Shown in pieces: positions 1 through 10,824 of a DNA stretch of 64,000 bases. The position numbers and the translations under genes were made by a program. A model generated the notes under the pieces. It did no database searches and was not told where the DNA came from. It saw nothing but the letters and a program-made list of their open reading frames with translations. This stretch comes from Nemertoderma westbladi (Eukaryota > Xenacoelomorpha > Nemertodermatida > Nemertodermatidae): contig JAUCBJ010006710.1 in assembly GCA_032718475.1 (NCBI GenBank), forward strand, positions 1-64,000, in the 5' to 3' direction. Numbering within the stretch: position 1 is the first letter of the stretch; each line of letters opens with the position of its first letter.

Positions 1-66
1 CTGACTCCACTGCAACACCCACCCTGTGGAATGGCAAACCAGGAGGTGGTATTTGCCCCGAGAGCT
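1..66 (+). repeat. dispersed repeat, copy 1
   Basis: This stretch recurs in inverted orientation at 15152-15215 with only a few differences. The shared part includes the words CACCCTGTGGAA and GGTATTTGCCCCGAGAG. It could be the 5' part of a SINE or LINE; two short copies do not allow classification. It directly precedes an RTE-like LINE fragment. Confidence 0.6.
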
Positions 67-149
67 GACTCGGCAAAAAAGCACCCCCCAACCCCCACAA
101 AGGATTACATTAGTAATGCGGAGGTCCAATCAGCGAGCGAGAGACTGAA

Positions 150-1296
150 TCAAAGGCCTTTGATTCAGTTTCCCGCTCACGTATGTTCAGCATACTTTCA
201 ATATATGGGATTCCTGAGGAAATTATTGCAGCAATCAGATCAGTACAAGATGGTTCGACAACGTTTGTGTCTACTGTTGATGGTGACACAGAACCATTAT
301 TAGTATTATGGGGAGTCCTCCAAGGAGACACACTTGCGTCATTCTTGTTAATAATTGTGGTTGACTATGTTCTACGCATGTCCTTAGATCATCATAATGA
401 TGAGGGGGTGATAGTAACTCCACCTACTGGCTCCAGAAGTCGAGGAAATCCTGCCAACTACCTAACTGATCTAGACTTTGCTGATAACTTAGGAGTACTC
501 TCAGATTCGATGGAGGGAGCCCAACGGCTCCTCAGTTCATTAGAACAGGATGCTTCTAGTGTTGGTCTTTTTATTAACTCCAAAAAGACCAAAATTTTGA
601 CAGTTAACTTTGAAAGTCCTCAGGAAGTCTCTGTCCGGAAGAGCATAAGCTCAAAAGATGGTATGCTTGAGCATGTGGACAACTTCTGTTACCTGGGATC
701 ATGGATCCGAAAGTCAGGTGAGGACCTTCGAATACGTAAGGGAAAGGCATGGGCAGCCTTGAATAGGCTTTCCAGGATTTGGAAGTCACAGAGAATTAAT
801 CAGAAACTTTAGGTCCGATTATTTGAGCAGCAGTTTGTTTTTTGCTTTGAGTTACTATGGGAATCCGTGCTGGGCTCTAACTGCTGAGGACACCAAATCT
901 TTGGATGGCACATTCACAAGAATGCTACACCGGGTACATTGTGTCAAGTACAATGCACACATCTCTAACCAGACACTATGTAACTTTGGAGGTGTCTCAT
1001 TGGTTCCCCCAAGCTTGACACTAGAACAAAGTCGCCTCCGTTTTGCAGGACATTGCTTTTGCCATGAGGACCAGCCAGTGCATAATCTTGTGCTTTGGCA
1101 GCCTCATGGAGTGAATAAGCATGGTGGACAGCCCATGACTTTCTTGAGACACATCTTAAAGGACACTCGCCTTGAAGATGCAGATAATCTAGCAAATGTC
1201 ATGGGTGATAGGAAGTTATAGCGGCGCAAATTTGTCGACAAGCCGGCACAGCATTCTTAAAATGGCAGCTGCAACGCAGCATGCCGATCCTAGTAG
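150..1296 (+). pseudogene. RTE-like LINE reverse transcriptase, decayed 3' part
   Basis: This is a fragment of a non-LTR retrotransposon reverse transcriptase. Reading from about 150 it shows the fingers/palm motif KAFDSVSR, then GVLQGDTLASF. The catalytic box reads FADN instead of YADD. The thumb-like tail (FCYLGSWIRKSG, RLSRIWKS) is typical of RTE-clade elements. A stop at 810-812 and a frame change near 820 break the ORF; the tail resumes at 824-1221 (CWALTAEDTKSL, RLRFAGHC). The 3' end is GCATGCCGATCC followed by a (TAG)n tail at about 1288-1300. Two relatives lie in this window (3095-3795 and 59221-59875, both minus). RTE assignment is by general resemblance and is not certain. Confidence 0.75.
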
Positions 1297-1424
1297 TAGT
1301 ACCTTTCGTACATTAATGAAGATTTTAAAACGCATTTGTTCATTGAAGGTAAACATCCTTCAAACCATATATTACCAAACCATATGGATGGCACAGTCAG
1401 AATATTGCTACATCAGGCTCACTG

Positions 1425-1947
1425 GGTCAAGTACAACCAGCTCCAACCAGACACTAAATAACATTGGAGGTGTATCATTGGTTCCCCAAAGCTTGCACAC
1501 AACTCCAACCAGACACTATAATATAACATTGGAGGTGTCTCATTGGTACCCCCAAACTTGACAATGCAACAAAGCCGCCTCCACTTTGCAGGACATTTTT
1601 GCCGTGAGAGAGAGCCTGTGTACAAAATTTGCTTTGAAGCCCCATAGGGAAAATAAGCATGGTGAACTGGACGTGGACAGCCCATAAATTTCGAGAGAGA
1701 GACGCCTCCTAAAGTACAATGAACTTGAAGATGCGGATAATCTCGCAAAAGTCATGAGGGATAGTGAGGGCAGTACAACATTGTTGATAGATGGCATAGC
1801 ATTCTTAATGGAAGCTGCATGGGGCTTGCCAATTGCATATTGTATGGTGGTGAAAAAATGTTTTAGAAAAGCTGGAATAGCCTCTCAATGTGCAGTTTTC
1901 AATGTGTCAGTGTGACTACTAAAGCAGGCAGATTATAGTAGTAGTAT
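1425..1947 (+). pseudogene. second, more decayed RTE-like LINE 3' end
   Basis: Immediately downstream of the first LINE end lies a second degenerate copy of its 3' coding region. It contains AACATTGGAGGTGT and CATTGGT words, twice (1461 and 1529), then versions of the AAGCATGGTG, GAAGATGCGGATAA and GTCATGAGGGATA segments. It ends near another (TAG)n tract at 1936-1945. No reading frame survives. The short internal duplication of the CATTGGAGGTGT block suggests slippage or a tandem insertion. Confidence 0.6.
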
Positions 1948-2200
1948 TTCGTGTACTGTAGTGTGTTATACTTTAAATTTTTGTGAATAAGCCCATTATA
2001 ATTTTGTTACTTGTGGTTAAATAACCCTCCAAGCAATCCTTTCTCTATCTCAACAATGGGAGATTAGAATTGATGATTGATAATGGAGTGATTGTAGGTT
2101 AGATATGTAAGAATTACATCTCAGAGATTCTTCTCCATCTCACCTAAAGAAAATATCTTCATAAGTTACCAAATAACATTTATTAAATAACATTTATTAG

Positions 2201-2394
2201 GTAAAGATAGTTCTATACGACTCTGCTGGAAACGTGAACACTCGCATCACGTACGGGGGTGCTGGTAAAAACAAAGGTAACTTCTTCTCATCAGGGAATA
2301 TGATAGCTGGGGAATCCACAATTGGTGGCTATAGATGCACGGGATTGTTTGGTTCGGGATGTTTCTATTCAATCAGTGGCGATGGTGGTGAAGG
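2201..2394 (+). CDS. putative internal exon of a host gene (glycine-rich extracellular-type protein)
   Basis: A 194-nt open segment is bounded by an acceptor-like TTTATTAG before 2201 and a perfect donor (G|GTAAGTG) at 2395. It translates without a stop to a Gly/Ser-rich sequence beginning VKIVLYDSAGNVNTR and containing ITYGGAGKNKGNFFSSG and GSGCFYSISGDGGEG. Two nucleotides (GG) are left over at the donor. The candidate exon at 7891 starts with the single nucleotide needed to complete a Gly codon. Composition suggests a secreted or extracellular protein, but I do not recognise the family. It is absent from the surrounding transposons, which argues for host origin. Confidence 0.45.
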
Positions 2395-3094
2395 GTAAGT
2401 GAAATAACATTGTTAAATAATCAACTATAAGTAGAACATTACTATAATAAAATTATAAAAAAAATTAATTTATTATCTTCTACTTGTGATTTTTTTGGGT
2501 TAGCTTGGATTTAGATTGAATTAAAGTTCTTGGTTTAATACTTTTACATGGCACACATTTCGGTGTAATGTATTTTGATTGTATTGTTGAAAGAAATTTC
2601 GAAGGGGTAATAATGAGTGTCTTTACTGTAGCAGATCTTCTGTAATGAACTCCTCTTTACTTCTCCAGCCGTGTATCAGCGTTAAAGGAGGGTGGTTTAT
2701 ACAGGTTATATAGTACCATAAAGCTCGGTGTTTGTCATGTGTTGTCTCCAGCTGATGTTTAAGGCAGCCTTTAGTAGTCATCAATTTGGTGTTGAAATGA
2801 TTTGTCAGTATCCAGTTTTCACCCCTTTATTAAAGTATTCTTCCCATTGTGGCTAAAAATAAATTACCCTTCATGTGCCTGGAGAAATCTGATTTCCAGA
2901 AGGTATCCATTTTGATAGAGCTACCCAAGCCTTTCCTTCCCTAACTTCTGTCTTTTTGCTACTCTCCATCCATGATCCAAGGTACTGGAAGTCGTCAACC
3001 TTCCTTAGATGATTATTATAAATTAAATTGTTGTCAAGTTTCCATTAAAATTAAAAGTCATGAAATCTGTCTTGGTAGCATATATACAATCCCT
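2395..3094. other. intron or spacer, no gene seen
   Basis: AT-rich sequence with stops in all frames. I see no conserved domain or clear repeat family. It would be the 5' part of a 5.5-kb intron if the exons at 2201 and 7891 belong together. Confidence 0.4.
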
Positions 3095-3795
3095 ACTACT
3101 AGGATCGGCATGCTGCATTGCAGCTGCATTTTAGGAATGCTGTGCCGCCACAACTCCCTGTCACCCATGACATTTGCTAGATCATCCGCATCCTCAAGGC
3201 CAGTGTCCTTTACAATGCGTCTCAAGTAAGTCATGGGCTGTCTACCATGCTTATTCATTCCCTGAGGCTGCTAAAGCACAAGATTATGCACTGGCTTGTC
3301 CTCATGGCAAAGCGGAGGCAACTTTGTTCTAGTGTCAAGCTTGGGGAACCAATGAGACACATCCAATATTATATAGTGTCTGGCTAGAGATGTGTGCATT
3401 ATACCTGACACAATGAACCCAGCGTAGCATTCTTGTGAATGTGCCATCCAGAGATTTTGTGTCCTCAGCAGTTAGAGCCCAGCATGGACTCCCGTAGAGG
3501 AGTACTGGAACTACTGCTGCTCTAAATAATCGGACCTTAAGTTTCCAATTAATTCTCGGTGACTTCCAAATCCTGGAAAGCCTATTTAAGGCTGCCCATG
3601 CCTTTCCCTTACGTATTCGAATATCCTCACTTGACTTCTGGATCCATGATCCCAGGTAACAGAAGTTGTCCACATGCTCAAGCATACCATCCTTTGAGCT
3701 TATGCTCATCCGATCAGAGACTTGCTGAGGACTTTCAAAGTTAACTGTCAAAATTTTGATCTTTCTGGAGTTAATAAAAAGACCAACACTTTTAC
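3095..3795 (-). pseudogene. RTE-like LINE 3' fragment, minus strand
   Basis: Read on the minus strand from 3795 this starts within the RT palm/thumb (residues SVGLFINS, then ILTVNFESPQQVSDR). It continues through FCYLGSWIQKSSEDIRIRKG and PVLLYGSPCWALTAEDTKSL, and ends at the (TAG)n-type 3' terminus at 3095-3110. The frame breaks near 3335, and the tail resumes at 3058-3258 (MTYLRRIVKDTGLEDADDL). It is a 5'-truncated copy of the same family as 150-1296. Its 5' edge abuts the endonuclease part of another LINE at 3796, so it either inserted there or the two were joined by a deletion. Confidence 0.75.
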
Positions 3796-4113
3796 AATAG
3801 TTACATACTTGGCTAATGTTTTCCTAATAATAAAACATAAGCCGCCAGAAGGTCTACCGGAATGTACAACATCACCTGGGTATGTCGCCGGCTGTATGAT
3901 ACACTGACAGTGAGAAAAAGCAATTTTTATCCTATAAATATTATCACGCAAAACAAAATACTCTTGCAAGCAGACAATATCGGATGCCAACATTAACGCA
4001 TTGATGAAATCAAGTCTATCTGGAGATATACCTATACTATTATAGGATGAGATAGTTAATAAATCCGAATTTAATGTTCCAACGCTGTTATTAGGACTGG
4101 TATCATTCGCCAT
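3796..4113 (-). pseudogene. APE-type LINE endonuclease, N-terminal fragment
   Basis: A minus-strand frame beginning with Met at 4113 encodes the start of an apurinic-like endonuclease. It shows ISSYNSIGIS (the first-strand N/G motif), then SDIVCLQEYFV with the catalytic-type Glu, then PSGGLCFI. It is cut off at about 3796 by RTE-like sequence. It lies 150 bp downstream of ORF1 (4264-5466) on the same strand. Together they look like the 5' half of one two-ORF LINE whose RT is missing here. Confidence 0.65.
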
Positions 4114-4263
4114 GGTTGGTTATTGTTTATGAAGCCACAGGCAGAATAGACTAAAATCTACCTATCTCTTAGCTCCACCGTAAATCCACCTCCTCACACA
4201 CACTCCGGGTGGCCACGTAGATGGCTCGAGAGCTTTTTCCATGTCGTGAGACGTGAGCGTTAT

Positions 4264-5466
4264 TCAAAAGCTTGCTAATCTGGGGTCAACGGGCGACTTC
4301 CGCTGTATGGCAGCTTCTCTAACAGTGATCCCGCACAATTTCAAGTTCTCAACCAGCTCGATTGCCTTTGTATTACTATCCAATCTGAAAACGAAAATGT
4401 CAGTAGGAGCCGTGTTCAAGCCGTCACCTTGGATATTCCCTTGGCCAGTTCCTACAACAAACGAGGGAGCTGAGCGACGCGGGTGTTTCCGGTAGCTGAC
4501 TACTTTGTAGTTATCCTCATCCAGATTTCCTTCCTCTACATCGGTTCTTCTTCTCTTGACACTTCCATTGTGATTGGGAGTGTTACCTCCACTATGAGTA
4601 GGAGTATCCGCAAAATTACTCAAATGTTTGTAAGGGTTGGCACACGATTGATTAATATTACCGGGCGAACCATACACTGGCACGGACCTTAGCGAGTGTG
4701 TAGGCCGTGGGGGATCCGGTTTCACCCAGGCTGTGGCGACATTCGGTGGATGAAACTCTGCAGCCCGATTTGGAAGACTGGTAGCAGGGTAGTCAGACAT
4801 CCAATTAGATTCGCGGTCTATATTACTTGGGGGAACAGCTGTAGGCCTACTGGCCCAGGCTGATGGTAGGCCAATGGTTACCGGTACTGGTGCAGGGTCA
4901 GAAGGTTTGGAAACCGGTACCCGTACCGGTGCGGAGACTTTTTTAATCTCCACCTTCAACTTATGTTCCAAAGACTTTGTGTATTCTATAAATTGTAACT
5001 GCATACTGGATAGTTTATTGCTTAACATTAAGAACTGCGAAGCACTCTCCGCTTCCATAACGTCATCCCCGCCCTCGACCAAAGAAGGCAGAGACAGTGC
5101 ATCCAAGGCAGACACCGCAATAGTTGGCAACTTACCAGTTGTTTCGTATTCGCGCAATTTATCATAAATGTCCTGCAGATGTGCATAGGCAGCCGATCTT
5201 TCCGCCGTATCTCGTCTTCCGTTAACTTCTATCTGTATATTTGCAAACAGTAAACCTTTAGAGTGCAGAATTTCTTCTGCTGTAAACCGTTTCATACAAG
5301 CATCCAATATTACCGGCTGAGTGCTGGTAGCCATACCTTGAACCAGAACACATAGAACCCGATCCAAAATGGATGTACCATTATTATTGGCAGTGATCGA
5401 AGAAGGCCTATTAGTATAACCGGTAGTGCTGTCATCAGCAGTATCGGTCTGGCTGTCAGACATCAT
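4264..5466 (-). CDS. LINE ORF1 protein (400 aa)
   Basis: This is an intact 400-residue frame on the minus strand. The N-terminal ~190 residues are Ser/Thr-rich and then helical (a possible short coiled coil around FIEYTKSLEHKLKVEI). The middle (about 190-340) is Pro/Ser-rich and low complexity, with a basic VKRRRTD patch. The last ~45 residues (DIFVFRLDSNTKAIELVENL and LCGITVREAAI) resemble the start of an RRM-like fold, as found in ORF1 proteins of CR1/Jockey-group LINEs that bind element RNA. The frame ends soon after this motif, so the RNA-binding domain is probably truncated. The endonuclease fragment at 3796-4113 is its likely ORF2. Confidence 0.6.
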   Translation of the reverse strand: MMSDSQTDTADDSTTGYTNRPSSITANNNGTSILDRVLCVLVQGMATSTQPVILDACMKRFTAEEILHSKGLLFANIQIEVNGRRDTAERSAAYAHLQDIYDKLREYETTGKLPTIAVSALDALSLPSLVEGGDDVMEAESASQFLMLSNKLSSMQLQFIEYTKSLEHKLKVEIKKVSAPVRVPVSKPSDPAPVPVTIGLPSAWASRPTAVPPSNIDRESNWMSDYPATSLPNRAAEFHPPNVATAWVKPDPPRPTHSLRSVPVYGSPGNINQSCANPYKHLSNFADTPTHSGGNTPNHNGSVKRRRTDVEEGNLDEDNYKVVSYRKHPRRSAPSFVVGTGQGNIQGDGLNTAPTDIFVFRLDSNTKAIELVENLKLCGITVREAAIQRKSPVDPRLASF

Positions 5467-5711
5467 GAGTCAGACAGTGTACAGGTTTGTTTAGTAACTG
5501 ACATCCAGTAACAGAAATATTTCCTATTATCTACTATAATCTGTGATTGGCTTAATTATGTGGTATACCGGTATTAAATTATAGGCTCATTATTGTAATT
5601 GCCTTACTACATATACCGGTACTAGAATAATTTACATAAGGTCTATTAATTTTATAGGTGTATATACTGTTCCAACTAGTGCATATACTGTTACTATATC
5701 TTTAATTACAG

Positions 5712-5907
5712 TAATTAATTGCTGAATTACAAACTGTGTTTGACTTTATCGGTTTATTTTAATTATTATTGATATAACTGACTGTTTGAAACTGTGTGTG
5801 ACTCTGTTTGAACCACAGTTAATTAAACATACCATTGTGAAATTTTACTAATATCAATTGGCAGAAAACTTATAATCCTAGTATGTCTATTAGACATAAT
5901 AGTCTAA
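5712..5907. repeat. 196-bp direct repeat, left copy
   Basis: Nearly identical to 6903-7109. The right copy carries an extra ~11 bp near its end and a few substitutions. The pair brackets a LINE 3' fragment exactly, so it is either an unusually long target-site duplication or an older segmental duplication. Confidence 0.85.
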
Positions 5908-6902
5908 TCATCTACAACTTGCCGCCTATCCTGATAGCGATTGGTTGCTGGGTTGTAATGTACGCAGATGACGTTGCTATCACCGCAAACACAATCGAAG
6001 ATATGCAGGTTGCTCTCGATGCTCTATCGGTATACTGTGATTCCAATATCCTAAATGTAAATACATCCAAAACAAAGGCGATGAAGTTCCAACGCGGTGG
6101 TCATCTGGCGAGATCTGACCAGTTGCATTATATGGGATCCAAAATAGAGTTTGTCAACACATTTAATTACCTTGGTGTCACACTCACTACAAAAAACGTA
6201 TCAAGTGGCCATTTCAAAGAAAAATACAAAAAAGGTAAAGCCTGCTGCATGATGCTATCGACAAAAGTGAAACTAACCTGCACCAACGCCACCACCGCTA
6301 GGAAGCTCTGGCCTGCTATAATTCTCCCTGCTATAACCTATGGGTGCAGCGTGTTTACATCAGACCCCTTGGAAGAACTCGACCACATCGCTAAAGTAAG
6401 GGCGTTCTACTGGAAACTGTGGTGTGGGGTGTCGAAATTTCCCTCCTCTACAGCCATTCTAAGCGCAGTTGACCACGCAACGACCACAGGTTGTAATGAG
6501 ATCAACATTATCAACCTAACGGGTCACCGCCGTCGCGCCGCTGCACGCTTTCTATCTAATGGTTTCCATCACAAATTCTGCACGAGCAAGTGTTGGCGTC
6601 CTACACCCGATTGCGTCTGCTCTCTGTGTGCCAAGCAGTGCACAGACAAACATCACTTTAACAAGTGCTGCAAAGTACCACGTCTGGACTGCGAGATCCG
6701 CTATGCTCTCTACCTAAATGACCTACCTTAATTTTTAATTAATATAAATCCTTTTATCTGGTTATGTGCCTTTCTTTCTTTTTTATCTAATACTAATACA
6801 ATACATCGTTCTCTACTTTTACTGTAAGTGCAACTAAAATTATATTCTTTAATTCTTCATAATTTTTCCATGTGGAAAATATAGGCCCCATTTGATTAAT
6901 AA
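5908..6902 (+). pseudogene. 5'-truncated LINE: RT palm to Cys/His tail
   Basis: The coding part runs from about 5910 to a stop at 6731. It has the catalytic box MYADDV (5959-5976), a LNVNTSKTKAMKF segment, the thumb (FNYLGVTL, RAFYWKLWCG) and a C-terminal Cys/His cluster (CTSKCWRPTPDCVCSLC, then H and C) that may bind zinc. The RT N-terminus and endonuclease are absent. The 3' UTR ends CCCCATTTGATTAA. The same 3' end recurs at 13295-13614, and the decayed full-length LINE at 8914-12946 is a relative with a similar tail. Confidence 0.75.
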
Positions 6903-7109
6903 TAATTAATTACTGAATTACAAACTGTGTTTGACTTTATCGGTTTATTTTAATTATTATTGATATAACTGACTGTTTGAAACTGTGTGTGACTCTGTTT
7001 GAACCACAGTTAATTAAACATACTATTGTGGATTGTTACTAATATCAATTGGCAGATTATTAGCAGAAAAGTTATAATCCTAGTATGTCTATTAGACATA
7101 ATAGTCTAA
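6903..7109. repeat. 207-bp direct repeat, right copy
   Basis: Matches 5712-5907, starting TAATTAATTACTGAATTAC and ending ATAATAGTCTAA. It begins directly after the LINE 3' end. Confidence 0.85.
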
Positions 7110-7890
7110 CCTAAATAAAGTCTAAACCTTGACTAACATTAATCTTAATCTTTCTGACAGCGTCTTAGACCAAACCGCTGGTGACCTCTACAATAGTGTG
7201 GACAGTAGGAAGGAGGAGCCAGTTAACTTCTCCCCCTCTATGGTAAGAAAGTCTCCTTGAACAAAGGAGATTAAGATCAAAGATCCAAGGCTGATGGAGG
7301 GCCATTGGTCAGTCATGTACTAACTAGGGCACAGGTCATTTGGACTAAACTCTGTACATGAAGCCGTTTTTGACAAATTTGGGTTAAATGTAATCAATCC
7401 TGACTCTTAGAATGCAATCAAGAAAAATTTATTGAATTAAAATCTTAATTACTAATTGCATAATTTATTGTCTAGGAAATTGTTACCGAAATATTTTTTT
7501 ATTTAACACCCTAAAGAAGATAAAAATAATTCATCGAAACCTAGTGCAATAGTAGATTCTATATTTTTTTTATCAATATAACTTTGTTGTCGATCTCGTT
7601 TATATTAAATTTTTTAACAACTCTTTACACCCCTTTACACATTATATAAATATATCTGGAGCAATTTTTGAAATCGAAATCATTATTTATTATTATTATT
7701 CATTATTATCTTAATGGGAGTTTTCCTTCTAATACACTAATTGCTTAGTGTCATTCCTCCAAATTTTGTAAAAAATAAGGAAAAGGAAAAGGACCTTGCT
7801 CGATGCGCTGGCATTGTGCATAAATACAAGGGTCATAGTCTACTTTTGATTTAATGATTAAATATTACATTTTATTTTTTTTTATTTTAG
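7110..7890. other. AT-rich intron or spacer
   Basis: Contains TTATTATT tracts around 7685-7705 and no gene. The last ~25 bases form a strong polypyrimidine tract ending TTTTAG, a good splice acceptor for the exon at 7891. Confidence 0.4.
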
Positions 7891-8042
7891 ACGTCACTGG
7901 TTTATTAATAAATCTTACTTTTTTTGTAACAATGACGTTGGCTTTTTTGTGGTTACCGGTTGTGGTCATACAGGATGCGGTTGGCAGAGGCGCGGATGTC
8001 CTGCTATACTATCACATAATGGAGGCGGTGGAAATTGGAATC
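7891..8042 (+). CDS. putative internal exon of the same host gene
   Basis: A 152-nt segment between a polypyrimidine/AG acceptor and a perfect GTAAGT donor at 8043. Joined in phase to 2201-2394 it has no stop. It encodes a Cys/Gly-rich stretch including WFINKSYFFCNNDVGFFV, VTGCGHTGCGWQRRG and HNGGGGNWN. The cysteines suggest an extracellular, disulfide-bonded domain. A 67-residue frame also exists in another phase from 7854, but it would not splice cleanly to the upstream exon. I cannot name the family. No further exon was identified with confidence. Confidence 0.42.
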
Positions 8043-8065
8043 GTAAGTTACATATAAATTTACTA

Positions 8066-8275
8066 TGTTTATAGACATAGACAGTGCCTAACAGTGTCTA
8101 AGGTTGGTAGACAATAGCCTAACAGTGTCTAATGTAGGTAGACAGTGCCTAGCAGTGTCTAAGGTAGGTAGACAATAGCCTAACAGTGTCAAATGTAGGT
8201 AGATAGTGCCTAGTAGTGCCTAATGTAGGTAGACAGTGCCTAACAGTGTCTAATGTAGGTAGACAGTGCTAACAG
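8066..8275. repeat. ~30-bp minisatellite
   Basis: About seven imperfect units built on GTAGACAGTGCCTAACAGTGTCTAAGGT and close variants. It directly follows the donor of the exon at 7891. Confidence 0.8.
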
Positions 8276-8465
8276 CTCACAGCTAACTGCTAAAAGCTAA
8301 CTGCTAACAGTTACCTGCTAACAGGTAACAGCTAACTGCTTACAGCTAACAGCTAACTGCTAACAGCTAACTGCTAACACCTAACTGATAACAGCTAACT
8401 GCTAACTGTTAATAGCTAACTGCTAACAGCTAACTGCTAACAGCTAACTGCTAACAGTGTCTAAC
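8276..8465. repeat. ~14-bp tandem repeat (AGCTAACTGCTAAC)
   Basis: Repeats of AGCTAACTGCTAAC with variants, apparently grown out of the neighbouring minisatellite, which shares CTAACAG. It ends at the word CAGTGTCTAACG. From 8466 to 8913 I see no gene. Confidence 0.8.
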
Positions 8466-9035
8466 GTATGTAGACGGATAGTTGGGTTAAAGAGGACAGT
8501 TACCGAAAGCTAACAAAAGCTACTGAAAGTTATGCAAAAGCTATCGAAAAGGTTAAAGTATGGGTTAAAGCTATCCATTCACTAATAGGGTGTACATTTC
8601 GCACTTTCAGGGTTTGATAGTTATTCATAAACAAAAACGATACGAGCTATAATTCAAATAATTGCCCTTTAATTCCAAATATCCCTTCGCGAAATATAAT
8701 TTCACTGACACAGTAAGGGGTAAACTGGTAAATGTACAGTGCTAGGCTTGTTCATTAGGGCTTACCTTTATTCCGTTACTTGGCCAGTAGCCAGTACAGC
8801 AGTAGCTGAGTAGGCTACTGCGGTCCCTTCTGCTACCATCAGACCAGCTACCGTCTGACTCCATGGCAGCGCATTACAGCATTGAGGATGGCCTATACAT
8901 TTCATTGATTTCATTTTTATCACCAGTCACACATTATGACATCAGAGTCAGAAATAACCGAAACAACTGACAACTTAAAGTCTGAATGTTCATATTATTA
9001 ATTAACTGCTGTAATTTTAAATTGAGTAAACTATA

Positions 9036-9923
9036 ATGGCGGAAGAGTTCATCCGATTGCAGAGAGAAGCACTAGGAATAGTACGAGAAATAAAACAAAA
9101 GAGGAGCACCTCAAACGAAGAGGAAAAACAACTTACTGACTGCCTACTGATGATGACAGCAATGAACACAATCGTTTTAGATAAACTCGCAACATCCCAC
9201 GAAGAATCCATTGTATCAAAGAATGAACTCCTGAAACGCATAACTGAAACGGAACCAGTAGCACAACCGACCCACCTCGAATCCCACTCCCACCCTCACC
9301 CTCAACCAGCTGCCGCTGCCACTGGTTCTTACGCGGGCGTGGCGGGAGGGGGGCCCGGGACCACTGCGGCCACTGGTACGGGGCAGCTTGGTTATATACA
9401 GCCGCAGCGTCTGAACCTAATACAGGAAAGGGGGGATAATAACTCTGGAGGCAACTACTGAAATCCAAATACTGGTACCGGTAGTACATCAACGCAGACA
9501 AACCACGCGATTACGCTGACTCGGGGTGATCGAGTAGGCAGCCCGCTACGCGTCGCCCAGCCACACAAAGCAACGACTACTTCGCAGAAACAAATGGCAC
9601 ATATTCATATTGGGCGACTAGATCCCAGTGTAACAGAAGAGGATATCTCGGACTTCCTAAATAGTGAAAATCAGAAATTCACAGCAGGCAGGACTCCCCA
9701 TACAGGAGCTTTCAACTTACATGCGACCAGGAGAATCGGAGTTCCCTCATGGACCCCGGTCTGTGGGAGGTCGGAATTTCAATCAGAAATTACAAACTGT
9801 GTGACGACGAGCGAGAATCTCTGGGTCTACGACGACGGTTCCCACGAACCTACGAACCGCAATCAAACGAGCCGGCTGAAACAAACACGGCCCCAGGTCA
9901 TGATTGACATGGGGCACCTGTAA
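9036..9923 (+). pseudogene. LINE ORF1, with in-frame TGA
   Basis: Starts at ATG 9036. Residues 1-75 are helical and charged (possible coiled coil). Residues 80-130 are Pro/His/Ala/Gly-rich. An in-frame TGA at 9459-9461 interrupts the frame, which continues without shift to 9923. After it comes HIHIGRLDPSVTEEDISDFL, which looks like the first strand and helix of an RRM-type RNA-binding domain. The end after about residue 230 looks out of frame. Such proteins coat LINE RNA and act as nucleic-acid chaperones. Confidence 0.6.
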
Positions 9924-10081
9924 CTCTAAATAAACAAACTATTCTTTGTACAGGATGTAGCAAACCCTATTGATACATGACAAGTTTACGTAAACACGAG
10001 AAACATTGTTTACGCTCTCAAATTGTAAACAATCTACAACTAATGAGTGAGTTACCATTTCCCATTGACAATATGTAACGA

Positions 10082-10743
10082 GCTAGAGGTCCCAACATAC
10101 TTACAGTGGTGGGTTGGAATGTTGAAGGTGCCAATACTACAATGGAGACAACCATAGATGATACATTTACTTCAACGGATATTCTGTTACTAACTGAAAC
10201 TTTCAACAGCGACTTAACGATTCCGGGTTTCTCCTACGGAAATATCCCTTCTAGTAAAGGGGAGCAGGGTCGCCCATTTCGCGGTATTACTGTGGCGGTT
10301 AATATGAGACATGGAACTACGCACAACGTCATCTATAAATGTGAATCTGTACTGGCAACGCTATTCGCGGAATTTGTTTTTGTATCCAGTTACTTCAAAC
10401 CAAACACAGATGTAACAGACATACTACTAGACCTGATAAATATACCATAAACGTGATAAGATCTACAATGAACTCTCCTATTATAATGATTGGGGATTTC
10501 AACTGCCACCTCGATACTGGCGAACGTGCAAGCTTACTATGCGATGGTCTTCGATCGGCTGGGTTATATTGTATAACTGACCCGACAGTTCCAACTTACT
10601 ACAGTTGGAATGGCAGTAGCGTGATCGATCTCGTGTTTGTAGAGCAACAAGTTATAGACTCGGCTACATTAAACGTAAAACCAACATTAAACACTAAACA
10701 CCAGCGTATTATAATGGAACTCTCCATGAGTGATATTACATAA
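10082..10743 (+). pseudogene. LINE endonuclease domain of ORF2
   Basis: An APE-like endonuclease split by a stop and frame change near 10450. Visible motifs are VVGWNVEGAN at the start, DILLLTETFNSD with the catalytic-type Glu, RGITVAVN, IIMIGDFNCHLD with the Asp/Asn pair, and SWNGSSVIDLVF near the end. The final catalytic His context (LNTKHQRIIMEL) also looks present. The order and spacing fit a LINE endonuclease that nicks target DNA. The frame breaks make this copy non-functional. Confidence 0.75.
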
Positions 10744-10824
10744 CGCCGATAAAGAACTCCAGCAGTCAGACACATAGATGCCGATATACTTGGATCTATT
10801 CTCAATCCGGCTGAATTCCAAGAT

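Noticed and set aside
8066-8465. CRISPR-like appearance of regular repeats
   Set aside because: Units are contiguous without unique spacers; this is a eukaryotic minisatellite.
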